Positions 24,776 through 34,058 of a DNA stretch of 56,424 bases are shown here, in pieces. The first letter of the stretch is position 1; every line of letters begins with the position of its first letter. The stretch is taken from positions 1-56,424 of the forward strand of contig CAMMDS010000008.1 in the NCBI GenBank assembly GCA_946495655.1, given 5' to 3'. The DNA is from an uncultured Clostridium sp. (GTDB lineage Bacteria; Bacillota; Clostridia; TANB77; CAG-508). The notes beneath the pieces were generated by a model, which was not told the origin of the DNA, searched no databases, and saw only the letters and a program-made list of their open reading frames with translations. The position numbers and the translations under genes were made by a program.

Positions 24776-25897
24776 TTAGTTACCTAGTTCTTTACTTACT
24801 CTTTCTAATTCTTCCCTTATCTTTATATGTTGAGGACATACTTCTTCACATTTACCGCATTTGATACATTCTGATGCAGGTTTACGTCCATGTCCTCCAA
24901 CAAGCCATTCTTCCTGATGTTTTGCAGCTGCTTTGTCTTTATATAATGTTAAATAATTCATAGCTGTAAAAGAACCTGATATTCCAATTTGCATAGGACA
25001 TACCTTTGCACAATAGTTACATGTTGTACATGGTATTAGAGGAATGCTGTTTAATACTTTTTGTGCTTCATCTATTACTTTTTTATCATTTTCTGATAAT
25101 CCATTAAAGTCTTTCATAAACGATATATTGTCATCCATCTGCTCTAAATTGCTCATTCCTGATAAAACAGTGATAACGCCTTCTAAATTTGCAGCAAACT
25201 TAATAGCCCATGATGCAAATGAAGCGTCTTTATCTGCTTTCTTAAATACCTCTTGAACTTGTTCTGGAGGATTTGCAAGCATTCCACCTTTTACTGGCTC
25301 CATAATAATTACTGGCTTTCCATGTTTTCTTGCTACTTCATAACATTTTCTTGATTGAATTGCAGGATTTTCCCAATCAGCATAATTTATTTGAAGTTGA
25401 ACAAACTCCATTTCTGGATGTTTTTCTAAAATTTCATCCAATGCTTCTGGTGTTGAGTGGAATGAGAATCCCATATGTTTAATTTTTCCTTCTTCTTTTT
25501 TATCTTTTATCCAACTCCACATATCAAAATCATCAAATACTTTAGTTCTACCTTCGCCTAGATTGTGTAATAAATAAAAGTCAAAATATCCTGCTCCTGT
25601 TTGTTTTAAAGAAGTTTCGAATTGAGCTATAGCTTCTTCTCTGGTTTTGCAATTAATCCAAGCTGCATTTTTTGTAGCAAGCTGAAATTTATCTCTTGGA
25701 TATCTTTCTACTAGTGCTTGTCTGATGGCATCCTCACTTCCTGCATATGCCCATGCTGTATCAAAATATGTGAAACCTGCTTCTAAAAAGTGATCTACCA
25801 TTACTTTTGTTTGTTCTATATCAATCTTTCCATCTTTTTGTGGCAATCTCATTAGCCCAAAACCTAGTTTTTTTATATCTTCTCCTAAATATGACAT
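24776..25897 (-). CDS. Aldo/keto reductase with C-terminal 4Fe-4S motifs
   Basis: 373 residues. A TIM-barrel aldo-keto reductase (GLMRLPQKDGKIDIE, TYFDTAWAYAGSEDAIRQAL, KNAAW, YLLHNLGEG) followed from about 300 by two ferredoxin-like motifs, CTTCNYCAKVCP and CIKCGKCEEVCP. It probably reduces carbonyls with NAD(P)H, with electron exchange through the clusters. It belongs to the cupin-AKR-merR operon behind a MerR-type promoter, suggesting detoxification of reactive aldehydes or quinones. Confidence 0.93.
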   Translation of the reverse strand: MSYLGEDIKKLGFGLMRLPQKDGKIDIEQTKVMVDHFLEAGFTYFDTAWAYAGSEDAIRQALVERYPRDKFQLATKNAAWINCKTREEAIAQFETSLKQTGAGYFDFYLLHNLGEGRTKVFDDFDMWSWIKDKKEEGKIKHMGFSFHSTPEALDEILEKHPEMEFVQLQINYADWENPAIQSRKCYEVARKHGKPVIIMEPVKGGMLANPPEQVQEVFKKADKDASFASWAIKFAANLEGVITVLSGMSNLEQMDDNISFMKDFNGLSENDKKVIDEAQKVLNSIPLIPCTTCNYCAKVCPMQIGISGSFTAMNYLTLYKDKAAAKHQEEWLVGGHGRKPASECIKCGKCEEVCPQHIKIREELERVSKELGN

Positions 25898-25930
25898 TTA
25901 TATTCCTTCTTTCAATATATATTTTATTTT

Positions 25931-26356
25931 TTATAACTTACTATACTCATCATCGCTAACTGGCTCGCACCATTCATTAGAAGTATTTTCCCCTGGTACT
26001 TCTATTGCTAAATGACTAAACCAACTATCTTTTTTTGCTCCATGCCAATGTTTTACATTTGCTGGTATTGTAACTACATCTCCCGGCTTCAAACTTTGTG
26101 CAGGCTTACCTTCTTCTTGATACCAACCTTCTCCATCTACACAAATTAATATTTGTCCACCACCATTTGTTGCATGATGAATATGCCAATTGTTTCTGCA
26201 TCCAGGTTCAAATGTTACATTTGCTATAGATAAACCTGTTTCTTTTGGATTTGTTAATGGTTTTAGGTATGAATTTCCTATGAAATACCCAGCAAATGCT
26301 GTATTTGGTTCTCCTTGTCCGAAGAATCCTCCATGTTCTTTATTTTGTTTTTCCAT
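25931..26356 (-). CDS. Cupin domain protein
   Basis: 141 residues with a cupin barrel: FEPGCRNNWHIHHATNGGGQILICVDGEGWYQ (motif 1, three His) and KPGDVVTIPANVKHWHGA (motif 2). A metal at these His is expected. It is first in the operon downstream of the MerR-type promoter, which often pairs cupins with aldo-keto reductases and flavin reductases. Confidence 0.9.
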   Translation of the reverse strand: MEKQNKEHGGFFGQGEPNTAFAGYFIGNSYLKPLTNPKETGLSIANVTFEPGCRNNWHIHHATNGGGQILICVDGEGWYQEEGKPAQSLKPGDVVTIPANVKHWHGAKKDSWFSHLAIEVPGENTSNEWCEPVSDDEYSKL

Positions 26357-26418
26357 AATATATCATTCCTTTCCAAATAAAATCTAAAATTTTTTAATTT
26401 TATTATTGATATATTATT

Positions 26419-26449
26419 TATATATCACTTAAAGTTAGCTCCAAGTCAA
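26419..26449 (-). promoter_or_regulatory. MerR-type promoter/operator 1 (cupin operon)
   Basis: On the minus strand TTGACT, 19-bp spacer, TATATA. The long spacer with the dyad ACTTGGAGCT/AACTTTAAGT is characteristic of MerR activators. Same layout as 44687-44717 and 54429-54459. Confidence 0.85.
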
Positions 26450-26502
26450 TAGTTTTTTTTAAATTTTAAGTATTAAAATAAATTTTTTTCATTATTTAGC
26501 AT

Positions 26503-26534
26503 AAATTACTCTATATTTTTATATAAAGTAATTT
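26503..26534. terminator. Terminator hairpin of the AAATTACTCTATA family
   Basis: AAATTACT and AGTAATTT frame CTATATTTTTATATAA. It stands just past the 3' end of the flavin reductase gene (26562). Relatives occur at 27181, 50383, 53083 and 56391. Confidence 0.65.
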
Positions 26535-26561
26535 TCCTAAATAAGTTTAGTTAATAAAATA

Positions 26562-27134
26562 TTATTTACTCATATATTTCATTCCACTGCTCCAAGCTTG
26601 GCCTACTTTTTCTCCTATTTTATAATATCCATTTTGAAATTGATCAAATACAAATGCATTTAATTTAGTTGGATCCACTTTTCCTTTCTCATCTAATACT
26701 CTTTCATCTGCTAATACATTTACTATTTCGCCTATAACTCTAAATCCAAATTCATCATTTTGAATTTTAGCAACTTTACACTCTAATGTGATTGGGTATT
26801 CTTCAATTACTGGTGCATCTACTCTTGTACTTTTAACAGCATGCATATTTGTTCTTTCAAATTTATCTTCCATTGTATTACCTGATGCTGTTCCAAAGAA
26901 ATCTGATTCCTCTAAATGTTCTACATCTGCAACACTTATTGTAAAAGCTCCTCTTTTCTTTATATTTTCAGCTGTTTTATGTGTTTCTGTTATATTTAAT
27001 GCTACTTTATTATTATCACAAATTCCTCCCCATGCCATATTCATAACATCTACTTTATCATTCTCTCCATAAGTAGCTATCATTAATACAGGCATTGGAA
27101 ATAAAAATGGTTTTACACCTAAATCTTTTTTCAT
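26562..27134 (-). CDS. Flavin reductase family protein (flavoredoxin-like)
   Basis: 190 residues of the split-barrel FMN-binding flavin reductase family: KPFLFPMPVLMIATYGENDKVDVMNMAWGG, then RGAFTISVADVEHLEESDFFGTASG. It likely binds FMN and transfers electrons. Start 27134 is preceded by AAAGGAGG. It is upstream of the cupin/AKR operon on the same strand but separated by a terminator and the MerR promoter. Confidence 0.9.
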   Translation of the reverse strand: MKKDLGVKPFLFPMPVLMIATYGENDKVDVMNMAWGGICDNNKVALNITETHKTAENIKKRGAFTISVADVEHLEESDFFGTASGNTMEDKFERTNMHAVKSTRVDAPVIEEYPITLECKVAKIQNDEFGFRVIGEIVNVLADERVLDEKGKVDPTKLNAFVFDQFQNGYYKIGEKVGQAWSSGMKYMSK

Positions 27135-27180
27135 AAAAAATTCCTCCTTTAAATTTAAAATTACATCCATACTATATCAC

Positions 27181-27227
27181 AAAAAAAGGAATTGCTCCAT
27201 ATTTTCATATAAAGAAATTCCTTTTTT
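27181..27227. terminator. Bidirectional terminator
   Basis: AAAAAAAGGAATT mirrored by AAATTCCTTTTTTT with a loop GCTCCATATTTTCATATAAAG. Perfect stem flanked by A and T runs, between the flavin reductase start and the remnant at 27239. Confidence 0.85.
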
Positions 27228-27238
27228 TCTTATTCGTT

Positions 27239-27354
27239 GTAACTATCACTATATGTTACTTCTCCATTTTCGTTAATAGTAAATTTAATCCTAATATTTC
27301 TGAAAGATAGGTTATTTAAGTTTAAAACCAATTCATATTCTCCGCTTCTCTAGC
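27239..27354 (-). pseudogene. C-terminal remnant of an unknown extracytoplasmic protein
   Basis: An open frame without a start encodes GEYELVLNLNNLSFRNI then KFTINENGEVTYSDSYNE and stops at 27239; an in-frame TAG lies just upstream. It resembles the tail of a secreted beta-rich protein and is probably the leftover of a decayed gene. Confidence 0.4.
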
Positions 27355-27375
27355 TCTCCAAATGAATGAGCCAAA

Positions 27376-28296
27376 TTAATACCGTAATTTCACTATCGTA
27401 GAACCTTCTTTTTCCTCAATACTAAATGTATCATATACAGAATCTATCATGTTATCTCCTGCATTTTCATCCAAATTCTTTTCTAATTTTATCCATTCAT
27501 ATTCTACACCAGTCCCTGTATATCCAGAAGTAGAATTTTCTGTATCTTCTCCTATTTTTTGTCCAACCCCAGTATAATCTGGATTTTTTACTTTTTTATA
27601 AATATCATATTCTATATCTTCGTAATTATATGCATTCTCATTTGTATCTTCTATTGTAAGTAATAAGTTCTCTTTAGTAAATTCATCTATCGAAACTGTG
27701 ACATTATCTTCTGAATTATAATAAAATCTTAATACATCTTCTGGAATCTCATTATTGCTTTTCTCTTTCACAATTTCGATTTTTCCTACATTATTGATTT
27801 GCGCTGGGAAACTTTCTGCAATTATTCCATCAAAATAGATCAATACTTCTTGTCCTTGCTTAAATCCTATATTTCCCTCTTGTCCAAAACTAACACTAAT
27901 TAAATCATTTTCAATTCCATATTCATTTTCAATTCCCATAACATCTAAGCTTTTTTCATTTACCTTCACAACTACTGCTCTTTTAGTATTTGCCATATTG
28001 TCAGTTGTTTCTCTCTTTAAATCTACTACCTTTGCTCCAAATATAAACATTTCCATATGTGTAACTTGTTCTTCTTGCTTAAGATTTGGATTCATAGAAT
28101 ATCCTCCTCTATATCCTAATCCATTAAACGAATATGACTCACTTCCGTCAGTATACGCTATACCATATTGTATTTTCGATACAAATATAGGTTCCATTAA
28201 ATAAGAGCATCTGTAATAATCAATTCCAAATATAATTAACCATAAAGCTATAACTACAATTAAAATTATAAGTAGTACTTTTAAACATTTCTTCAT
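27376..28296 (-). CDS. Membrane-anchored extracytoplasmic protein, unknown
   Basis: 306 residues: basic start, membrane helix (VLLIILIVVIALWLIIFGIDY), then an outer domain beginning YLMEPIFVSKI and SYSFNGLGYRGGY, which matches the opening of 50429-51670 (EKPIFCI, EYFGLGYKV). A small OB-like segment (KRAVVVKVNEKSLDVMG then GFKQGQEVLIYFDGIIAESFPAQI) resembles DUF3221-type modules. The third-last codon is CGG, one of four in intact genes here. No function can be assigned. Confidence 0.65.
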   Translation of the reverse strand: MKKCLKVLLIILIVVIALWLIIFGIDYYRCSYLMEPIFVSKIQYGIAYTDGSESYSFNGLGYRGGYSMNPNLKQEEQVTHMEMFIFGAKVVDLKRETTDNMANTKRAVVVKVNEKSLDVMGIENEYGIENDLISVSFGQEGNIGFKQGQEVLIYFDGIIAESFPAQINNVGKIEIVKEKSNNEIPEDVLRFYYNSEDNVTVSIDEFTKENLLLTIEDTNENAYNYEDIEYDIYKKVKNPDYTGVGQKIGEDTENSTSGYTGTGVEYEWIKLEKNLDENAGDNMIDSVYDTFSIEEKEGSTIVKLRY

Positions 28297-28461
28297 AACA
28301 ATTCCCCCTTTATTATTTAGACAACTTTAAATCACTATTTTGTTTGAAAATTCCATAATTTAATTATTCATATAATAACACAAAAAGAAAAATTAGTCTA
28401 TATTTTTTTAAGTAATTTCTCTTCTTAATTCTATTAAAGATTACTATTCTAATCAATAATT

Positions 28462-28658
28462 ACCGAGAGAAGTATGTTATAGGAAAAGTATGAGAATATG
28501 GAATGGAAAGTGATTTGAGCATATTTAATTCTTAGTAAATTTTTGTAGGGAATCTCGCATACTTGCGAGGGCGCTACAAAAATTTATTTAGAATTAATGC
28601 GATAATCAGCTTGACCGACATATTCGATATACTTTTCCTATAACATGCTTCTCTCGGT
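28462..28658. other. Large inverted-repeat element 1 (197 bp)
   Basis: Outer arms of 30 bp (28462-28491 against 28629-28658), with only one wobble, begin ACCGAGAGAAGTATG. Inside, TTAATTCT and AATTTTTGTA (about 28525-28547) pair with TACAAAAATT and AGAATTAA, and the tip is TCTCGC/GCGAG. Two arms of a central bubble remain unpaired. It has no ORF. It may be a structured RNA or a small MITE-like element. Element 2 (54872-55012) has similar ends. Confidence 0.75.
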
Positions 28659-28686
28659 TAAAATAAATAAACCATGAATTGTATCA

Positions 28687-29412
28687 TTAAAATAAATTAT
28701 TAAATTGTCTCACAATTCCATCAACAAAAAATTGAGACATTCTTAAAATTTCTTTTTGAACCATATCATATGCTCTTATATCTTCTGCATAATTCCCCTT
28801 AATCCTATTATTTACCTCATCTGTAGTAAGCCTTAAATGTTCATATAGCATTCTACGTACTTCTTCTTTTGGATAAAAAGGATTTATACTACTAAATGCT
28901 TCAGCCATATCATCAGCATTTCTATACCACCTTGTACTTAGTCTATTTATTTCTTCTTGATTATTATTCTTTATTGCAACAATCAAATCCTTTCCTATTG
29001 TTAAATGCTCTGTTAAAAGTGTTTGAATTTTATTTGCTACAGCAATTCCATAATATTGCTTAAAAACATCTGCAATATCTCTTGGATTTTGCAATAAACG
29101 TGTTTGTGTTGCATCTAAATCTTTTAAATTTTCTGCAATACTTATTAAAAGCATTCGTGTCCACATTATATGTTGTTCCCAAACTAAATTCATTTGTTTC
29201 AACAATTGAACTTCATTATTGCTTACCCAATATCTATTATTTTGCATATTACTAGGATAAATGTAAATTTGCTGTCCAACTCTTAAACTGTATGGATCTA
29301 ATGCTATATTAGTATTTATTATATCTTGTACAGTTGTTCCATATTGCATTGCTAAATTGTATAGAGTGTCGCCTGGGCGTATTGTATGCATAATTGGCAT
29401 CATATCTTCCAT
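28687..29412 (-). CDS. LysM domain protein with helical C-terminal domain
   Basis: About 241 residues. Residues 8-52 form a LysM peptidoglycan-binding module (HTIRPGDTLYNLAMQYGTTVQDIINTN, then LRVGQQIYIYP). The rest is helical with WYRNADDMAEAFSSINPFYP and YEHLRLTTDEV, a domain found with LysM in clostridia without known function. I see no signal peptide if translation starts at 29412, where AGGAGG is ideally placed; the longer frame adds a hydrophobic stretch but translates the SD itself. Possibly a spore- or wall-associated protein. Confidence 0.85.
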   Translation of the reverse strand: MEDMMPIMHTIRPGDTLYNLAMQYGTTVQDIINTNIALDPYSLRVGQQIYIYPSNMQNNRYWVSNNEVQLLKQMNLVWEQHIMWTRMLLISIAENLKDLDATQTRLLQNPRDIADVFKQYYGIAVANKIQTLLTEHLTIGKDLIVAIKNNNQEEINRLSTRWYRNADDMAEAFSSINPFYPKEEVRRMLYEHLRLTTDEVNNRIKGNYAEDIRAYDMVQKEILRMSQFFVDGIVRQFNNLF

Positions 29413-29601
29413 AAAAAAACCTCCTCTTAATATAAATATTAAGAAGAGATAAATATGTTTACATATATTTGCTAATTTCTTATACCTAAATCTTACCTTC
29501 TTACTTTGTCTACTACTCATAAATATTGCTTTAGACTTTATATTTCAAATGCTATAAATATAATTCATACAAATATAAAATAATGCACTTGAAAAATCAT
29601 C

Positions 29602-29865
29602 TTATGCTACCTCTCTTGCACTTACAACCACACCATTTTCATCAAAATCAATATAATACATAATTGCATCTCTCATATAATATCCAATTGAATAAGTACC
29701 ATCTTCCTTTACTGATTCTACATCTCCTTCTCCTAGAAGATTATGTATTTCATCTATTGTCATACCTTCTAAATCATATCTTTCTTCTAAATCTTCGACC
29801 ATATCTCTTCTAAAACGATGCCAATTCTCATTACTCCACCTACTTCTGCCATTATATTAACATAG
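29602..29865 (-). pseudogene. Truncated SmpA/OmlA-like lipoprotein domain
   Basis: From the first stop upstream the frame reads RSRWSNENWHRFRRDMVEDLEERY then DLEGMTIDEIHNLLGEGD, ending SAREVA. RxxMVxDL...LxGMTxxEIxxLLGEP is the core of small lipoproteins like the one at 49864. The N-terminal anchor is missing. An ATG at 29802 could still give 66 residues, but there is no convincing SD. Confidence 0.5.
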
Positions 29866-29888
29866 ATAAAAGGAATTATCAATATTTC

Positions 29889-30563
29889 TTATTCTTCTTT
29901 ATTTCTATATATTTTATTAGATATTTTATAAGATGCATAATACATAATCGCCATAAGTACTAATAATATTATTAATCCATACTGATTCATGAAATTTTCT
30001 ATTGTTTCTAGATTAATATTTAAGCTCGTATTCATAATTAAGTATCCAATTCCAAGTACTAATAAGATTAAGATAAAAACTAATATGAACATTTGAACTC
30101 TTCCTTTTTCTGCTCCCCATTTATAAATACTTGGTATTTGTATTGCTTGTATTAATGATATTCCAAACATACCGCCTATAGTAGTAGTAATTAAACTTCC
30201 GTAATCTAAATTTATTAAATCTTCAGGTCTAAAATAATTCATCACATTAGCAAGTATTATAGTAAGTATTACACCTAATATTCCGCCCAATATTGTAGCA
30301 CTAATTGCTAAAATATATTTTGCTTTTATAATTTCTTTTTTATTTGTTGGAAGAGTTAAAATATATTTGTTGGATTTTGCTATTTCATCATAGCTAAATG
30401 TTGAAAGGGCAATCATTCCCAGTATAGTACAAATAATAATAGGTCCAAAATTCGGAGATCCTGTACCTATAATAGCAATCCCACAAAATATTATTAAAAT
30501 AATCAATGTAGTTTTATAGCTTGCTAAATTATATAAATCTTTTTTTATTAATCCTTTAATCAT
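29889..30563 (-). CDS. ABC-2 type transporter permease
   Basis: 224 residues with six hydrophobic helices, opening IKGLIKKDLYNLASYKTTLIILIIFCG as in ABC-2 permeases of the YtrC/D kind. It is directly adjacent to the ATPase gene, making a two-component exporter controlled by the GntR regulator ahead of it. Confidence 0.85.
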   Translation of the reverse strand: MIKGLIKKDLYNLASYKTTLIILIIFCGIAIIGTGSPNFGPIIICTILGMIALSTFSYDEIAKSNKYILTLPTNKKEIIKAKYILAISATILGGILGVILTIILANVMNYFRPEDLINLDYGSLITTTIGGMFGISLIQAIQIPSIYKWGAEKGRVQMFILVFILILLVLGIGYLIMNTSLNINLETIENFMNQYGLIILLVLMAIMYYASYKISNKIYRNKEE

Positions 30564-31421
30564 TTATTTTTCCCCCTTTATATAGAATAACATTATATCT
30601 TCAATAGATGGTTTATCAATAGTAGAGATGTTGTATTTTCTTCTAATGTTGCTTTTATCTGCAGTTAATACTTCATATTGATACTTTTCTTTTTTATATT
30701 TTATATAATCATTTTTATCCAATCTTAAAAAATCTTCTTTGCTACATTTTATTATTCCATAGTTTTCTAATAAATCAATAGTCGGCAAATCAAAAATTAA
30801 TTTACCTTTATCTATAAATACAATATAATCAGATATATGCTCTAAATCAGTTGTAATATGAGTTGATAATAATATAGATCTTGTTTCATCTTCTTCTATA
30901 TATTTTCTAAAAATATCCAATATCTCATTTCTTACAACAGGATCAAGTCCGCTTGTTGGTTCATCCAATATCATAAGCTTAGGACTATGTGAGATTGCTG
31001 TTGCTATTTTTAGTTTCATTTTCATACCACTTGAAAATTCTTTTATTAATTTATTTGTAGGTAAATTAAATTGTTTTATATATTCATTGTATTTGTTCTC
31101 ATCCCAAGTTTTATACAAATCTTTCATTATAGAGCTTATTTGCTTAGCAGTTAAATATTCTGATAAAAAGCTATCATCTAATACTACTCCTATTTGCTCT
31201 TTTATTTCTTTTTCATTTTGTTTACTATCTTTTCCTAACAATTTAATCTGTCCTTCTGAATTTACTGTATTTAATATGCATTTAATTGTTGTAGTTTTAC
31301 CCGCTCCATTTTCTCCAATTAAACCAACTATACAACCTTCTAGTACATTAAAACTAATATTTCTTAGTTCAAATCCCTGATATTTTTTTGATACATTTTG
31401 TAATTCAATGTTATTTTTCAT
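30564..31421 (-). CDS. ABC transporter ATP-binding protein (YtrB-like)
   Basis: 285 residues: Walker A GENGAGKTT, signature EFSSGMKMKLKIA, Walker B KLMILDEPTSGLDP, H-loop STH. Typical of BcrA/YtrB exporters. Abuts the permease gene; one base separates it from the GntR gene. Such units respond to wall-active antibiotics in Bacillus; that is family knowledge, not shown here. Confidence 0.93.
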   Translation of the reverse strand: MKNNIELQNVSKKYQGFELRNISFNVLEGCIVGLIGENGAGKTTTIKCILNTVNSEGQIKLLGKDSKQNEKEIKEQIGVVLDDSFLSEYLTAKQISSIMKDLYKTWDENKYNEYIKQFNLPTNKLIKEFSSGMKMKLKIATAISHSPKLMILDEPTSGLDPVVRNEILDIFRKYIEEDETRSILLSTHITTDLEHISDYIVFIDKGKLIFDLPTIDLLENYGIIKCSKEDFLRLDKNDYIKYKKEKYQYEVLTADKSNIRRKYNISTIDKPSIEDIMLFYIKGEK

Positions 31422-31422
31422 A

Positions 31423-31800
31423 TTAAAAATCCCCCTTGAATATTATTTTAAAAAGCTCCATAACCTCTTGTTCAGAAATATTAGACACTTTAGAAATATC
31501 ATAAATTTTTTCAATAAGCTCTTGTATTTCTTTTAATTTTTCTTCTCTAATTAATTCTAAATTCTTAGGAGCAACAAAACTTCCTTTTCCTTGAACTGTC
31601 TTTATATAACCTTCTTGTTCTAATTCATCATATGCTTTTTTTACTGTCAGGAAACTAATTTTTAAATCATTTGCCATAGTTCTAACAGATGGCAGCACTT
31701 CATCTTCTTTTAATTCATTAGAAAATATTGCTTGTTTTATAGCTGTTTCTATTTGTTCATAAATCGGTATACTACTATTATTACTAATTATAATGTTCAT
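31423..31800 (-). CDS. GntR family regulator (YtrA subfamily)
   Basis: 125 residues: a GntR winged helix (PIYEQIETAIKQAIFSNELKEDEVLPSVRTMANDLKIS...TVKKAYDELEQEGYI) and a short tail instead of an effector domain, the YtrA pattern. First gene of the ABC operon, which it probably represses. Confidence 0.92.
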   Translation of the reverse strand: MNIIISNNSSIPIYEQIETAIKQAIFSNELKEDEVLPSVRTMANDLKISFLTVKKAYDELEQEGYIKTVQGKGSFVAPKNLELIREEKLKEIQELIEKIYDISKVSNISEQEVMELFKIIFKGDF

Positions 31801-31885
31801 ATTTACCTCCTTACTGTTACTGTCTGTTATATGTATATTATAACACTATATAACAATATGTCAATAAATATATTAAAAATTAAAT

Positions 31886-31913
31886 AATAACCACTCCGAA
31901 ATGGGTGGTTATT
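31886..31913 (-). terminator. Terminator after the acetyltransferase gene
   Basis: AATAACCAC and GTGGTTATT with loop around CCGAAATG; on the minus strand followed by ATTTAATTTTT. It also separates the GntR operon promoter from the upstream gene. Confidence 0.8.
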
Positions 31914-31944
31914 GTTGTTTTATAATCATTAATATTGATAAAAT

Positions 31945-32457
31945 TTATATTCCAAATTCTTTTGCATACTGAACTGTACCTTTTATTATCTCATTTGTAT
32001 CATTCAACTTAATTGCCATAAAGTTTTCATCTGGCACATCAAATGGTGCTAGTATTCCATATTCTTTAGCTGGAATATATCCAAATCTTGGATAATATTT
32101 ATCACTACCTAAAACTATAGAATAATGATATCCAAGTTTTTTTGCTATTTTATGCCCTTGCTTTATAAGAGCACTTCCTATACCTTGCCTTTGATACTCT
32201 GGTAATACTCCAAGTGGTGCTAAAGCCAGTTCTTCATATTTTCCTATTTTGATCTTTGTAAACAAAATGTATCCCACTATTTTGTCATCTTTAACTGCCA
32301 CTAGAGATAATTCTGGAATAAAATTATCACTTTTTCTTAAATCTACAACTAAATCCTGTTCATTACCATCACTATGTTCTGCTGTTTCAAAAGCAGTTTT
32401 TAAAACATTATATACTTCTTCATAATCATGTTTATTTTCTTGTCTTACTATTAACAT
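31945..32457 (-). CDS. GNAT family N-acetyltransferase
   Basis: 170 residues. Acetyl-CoA-binding motif A: LAPLGVLPEYQRQGIGSALIKQGHKIAKKLG; ending YYPRFGYIPAKEYGI. The family resembles YhbS-type acetyltransferases. Substrate unknown. Confidence 0.92.
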   Translation of the reverse strand: MLIVRQENKHDYEEVYNVLKTAFETAEHSDGNEQDLVVDLRKSDNFIPELSLVAVKDDKIVGYILFTKIKIGKYEELALAPLGVLPEYQRQGIGSALIKQGHKIAKKLGYHYSIVLGSDKYYPRFGYIPAKEYGILAPFDVPDENFMAIKLNDTNEIIKGTVQYAKEFGI

Positions 32458-32483
32458 TAAAATCTCCTACTCTTTATTCTTTT

Positions 32484-33017
32484 TTAGTTTTTACTCCTAT
32501 ATTCTTTTATCTTTTCTAACACTTCATTTATTGAATAATTAGTTGTATTTAAAGTAATACATACTATTTGATGTCCCATTTTTTTATTTGAATTTATGAG
32601 CATCTTTTTTATAAATGAAATGTTTTTTAGATACTTTTCTTCATTTTTTATCTTTAATTCAATAAAATTATTACCTAAAACTCCATCCACATATATATCT
32701 TCAATTTCCTCCCATGGAATAAATCCAAGAGATATTGCTGAAGTATTATCTGTTATTCCCTCTTTGTTAATGATAAGCATTTCTTTATTTGTTTTCATTC
32801 TTTTTAGAAAATAAAAACCTCCATAGCCAAAAAACAAAATACCAATAAACAATATCATTTTTAAAATAATTTGAATCACTAAATCCATATCTTGAAAAAA
32901 TATAAATATACCAAAAGCACTAATTATAGCAAATAAAAATGAGACTAAACTATATATTATATTTCCTTTTTTATTTTGATAAATAACAAATTCACTATTT
33001 TCAAATTTTCTTATCAT
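32484..33017 (-). CDS. STM3941-like membrane protein
   Basis: 177 residues: two membrane helices (about 20-60) flanked by a cytoplasmic start FVIYQNKKG and a PH-like C-terminal domain (ITDNTSAISLGFIPWEEIEDIYVDGVLGNNFIELKIKNEEKYL). This layout is typical of STM3941-like proteins of unknown role. 16 bases follow the YcxB-like gene. Confidence 0.75.
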   Translation of the reverse strand: MIRKFENSEFVIYQNKKGNIIYSLVSFLFAIISAFGIFIFFQDMDLVIQIILKMILFIGILFFGYGGFYFLKRMKTNKEMLIINKEGITDNTSAISLGFIPWEEIEDIYVDGVLGNNFIELKIKNEEKYLKNISFIKKMLINSNKKMGHQIVCITLNTTNYSINEVLEKIKEYRSKN

Positions 33018-33033
33018 AGATTTCTCCTGTAAA

Positions 33034-34026
33034 TCATTTCATTTCTTCATCAATAATATTTACTATTTCATCTAATTCTTCTTTATATTGTGTATGTCCA
33101 ATCCCATAAAAAACATAATTATCTTTTCTAATCAAAATAACATATTGATTTTCATCGTCTATCACATATTTTTGATAATTTCTACTACTCTTAACAATAT
33201 ATTCTGGCTTTATATTATTATCTGTTTCTTGATTTGCCCAATATTCCATATTTCTTTTTGCATCATTATCTGTTCCAAATTCATATAGATAGCACCAAGT
33301 ATGTTCATAATCCTTAGAAATTGTTGCTTGTTTCGTATTTTTACCATTATATACACTTTCCTGTATTTCAATTTCATATCCACTTTGCTCTAATGATTCT
33401 ATATAATTATCCATTTGATTACTATTTATTATGGATAATGCTATTGATAAAAGAAATGCCATAGCAAATAAAACGAATATTACTCTTCTTACAATTAGCC
33501 ATCTTTTAGAGTTTGTTACTTTTTTCTTTTTTAGATTATTACACACAGAAAACAAATAATCTATTAATTCTTCTTTTGTTCCACCTTCCAAATTATTTTT
33601 ATTTATTATAATACCCATATTATACTCTAGCTTTAGGATAAGTAAATTCTTAGTTTCTATAATACCAATTATTTGACTAAACTCGTAACTAGCAGTATCT
33701 CCTTTTTCGGAAGTAGAAATTATTTTCTCTTTACCAATTTTAATATTTGTTTCTAAATCTTCATTGTTATTCAAACTTTTATATCGTTTATATTGTAACT
33801 TGTTTCTCCCTGTTACTTTGATTAGAAATGCAAAAATTAAAAATATTACACCAAACGTAATTACTGTTTCATAGTCTCTAAGAATTATGCATAAAACTAA
33901 CAATGCTAAGACTACAAATAATGTTATTATACTTGATTTCTTAGTAGCTATATATCCATTAGAAAATTCTTTATATGTTTTATAATCCAATGTGTATTTT
34001 GTACTAAATTCTTTTTCATTACTCAT
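33034..34026 (-). CDS. YcxB-like membrane protein
   Basis: 330 residues: two N-terminal helices (IITLFVVLALLVLCIIL, TFGVIFLIFAFLI), a PH-like YcxB segment (EKGDTASYEFSQIIGIIETKNLLILKL), another helix (RVIFVLFAMAFLLSIALSII) and an outer C-terminal domain. Function unknown; it probably forms a unit with the STM3941-like gene. Confidence 0.7.
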   Translation of the reverse strand: MSNEKEFSTKYTLDYKTYKEFSNGYIATKKSSIITLFVVLALLVLCIILRDYETVITFGVIFLIFAFLIKVTGRNKLQYKRYKSLNNNEDLETNIKIGKEKIISTSEKGDTASYEFSQIIGIIETKNLLILKLEYNMGIIINKNNLEGGTKEELIDYLFSVCNNLKKKKVTNSKRWLIVRRVIFVLFAMAFLLSIALSIINSNQMDNYIESLEQSGYEIEIQESVYNGKNTKQATISKDYEHTWCYLYEFGTDNDAKRNMEYWANQETDNNIKPEYIVKSSRNYQKYVIDDENQYVILIRKDNYVFYGIGHTQYKEELDEIVNIIDEEMK

Positions 34027-34058
34027 TTACATCCACTCCTTTTATTTTATATATCAAT

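Noticed and set aside
28462..28658. 6S RNA
   Set aside because: A hairpin with a central bubble is suggestive, but the 30-bp near-perfect outer stem and a related element at 54872 fit a repeat family better.
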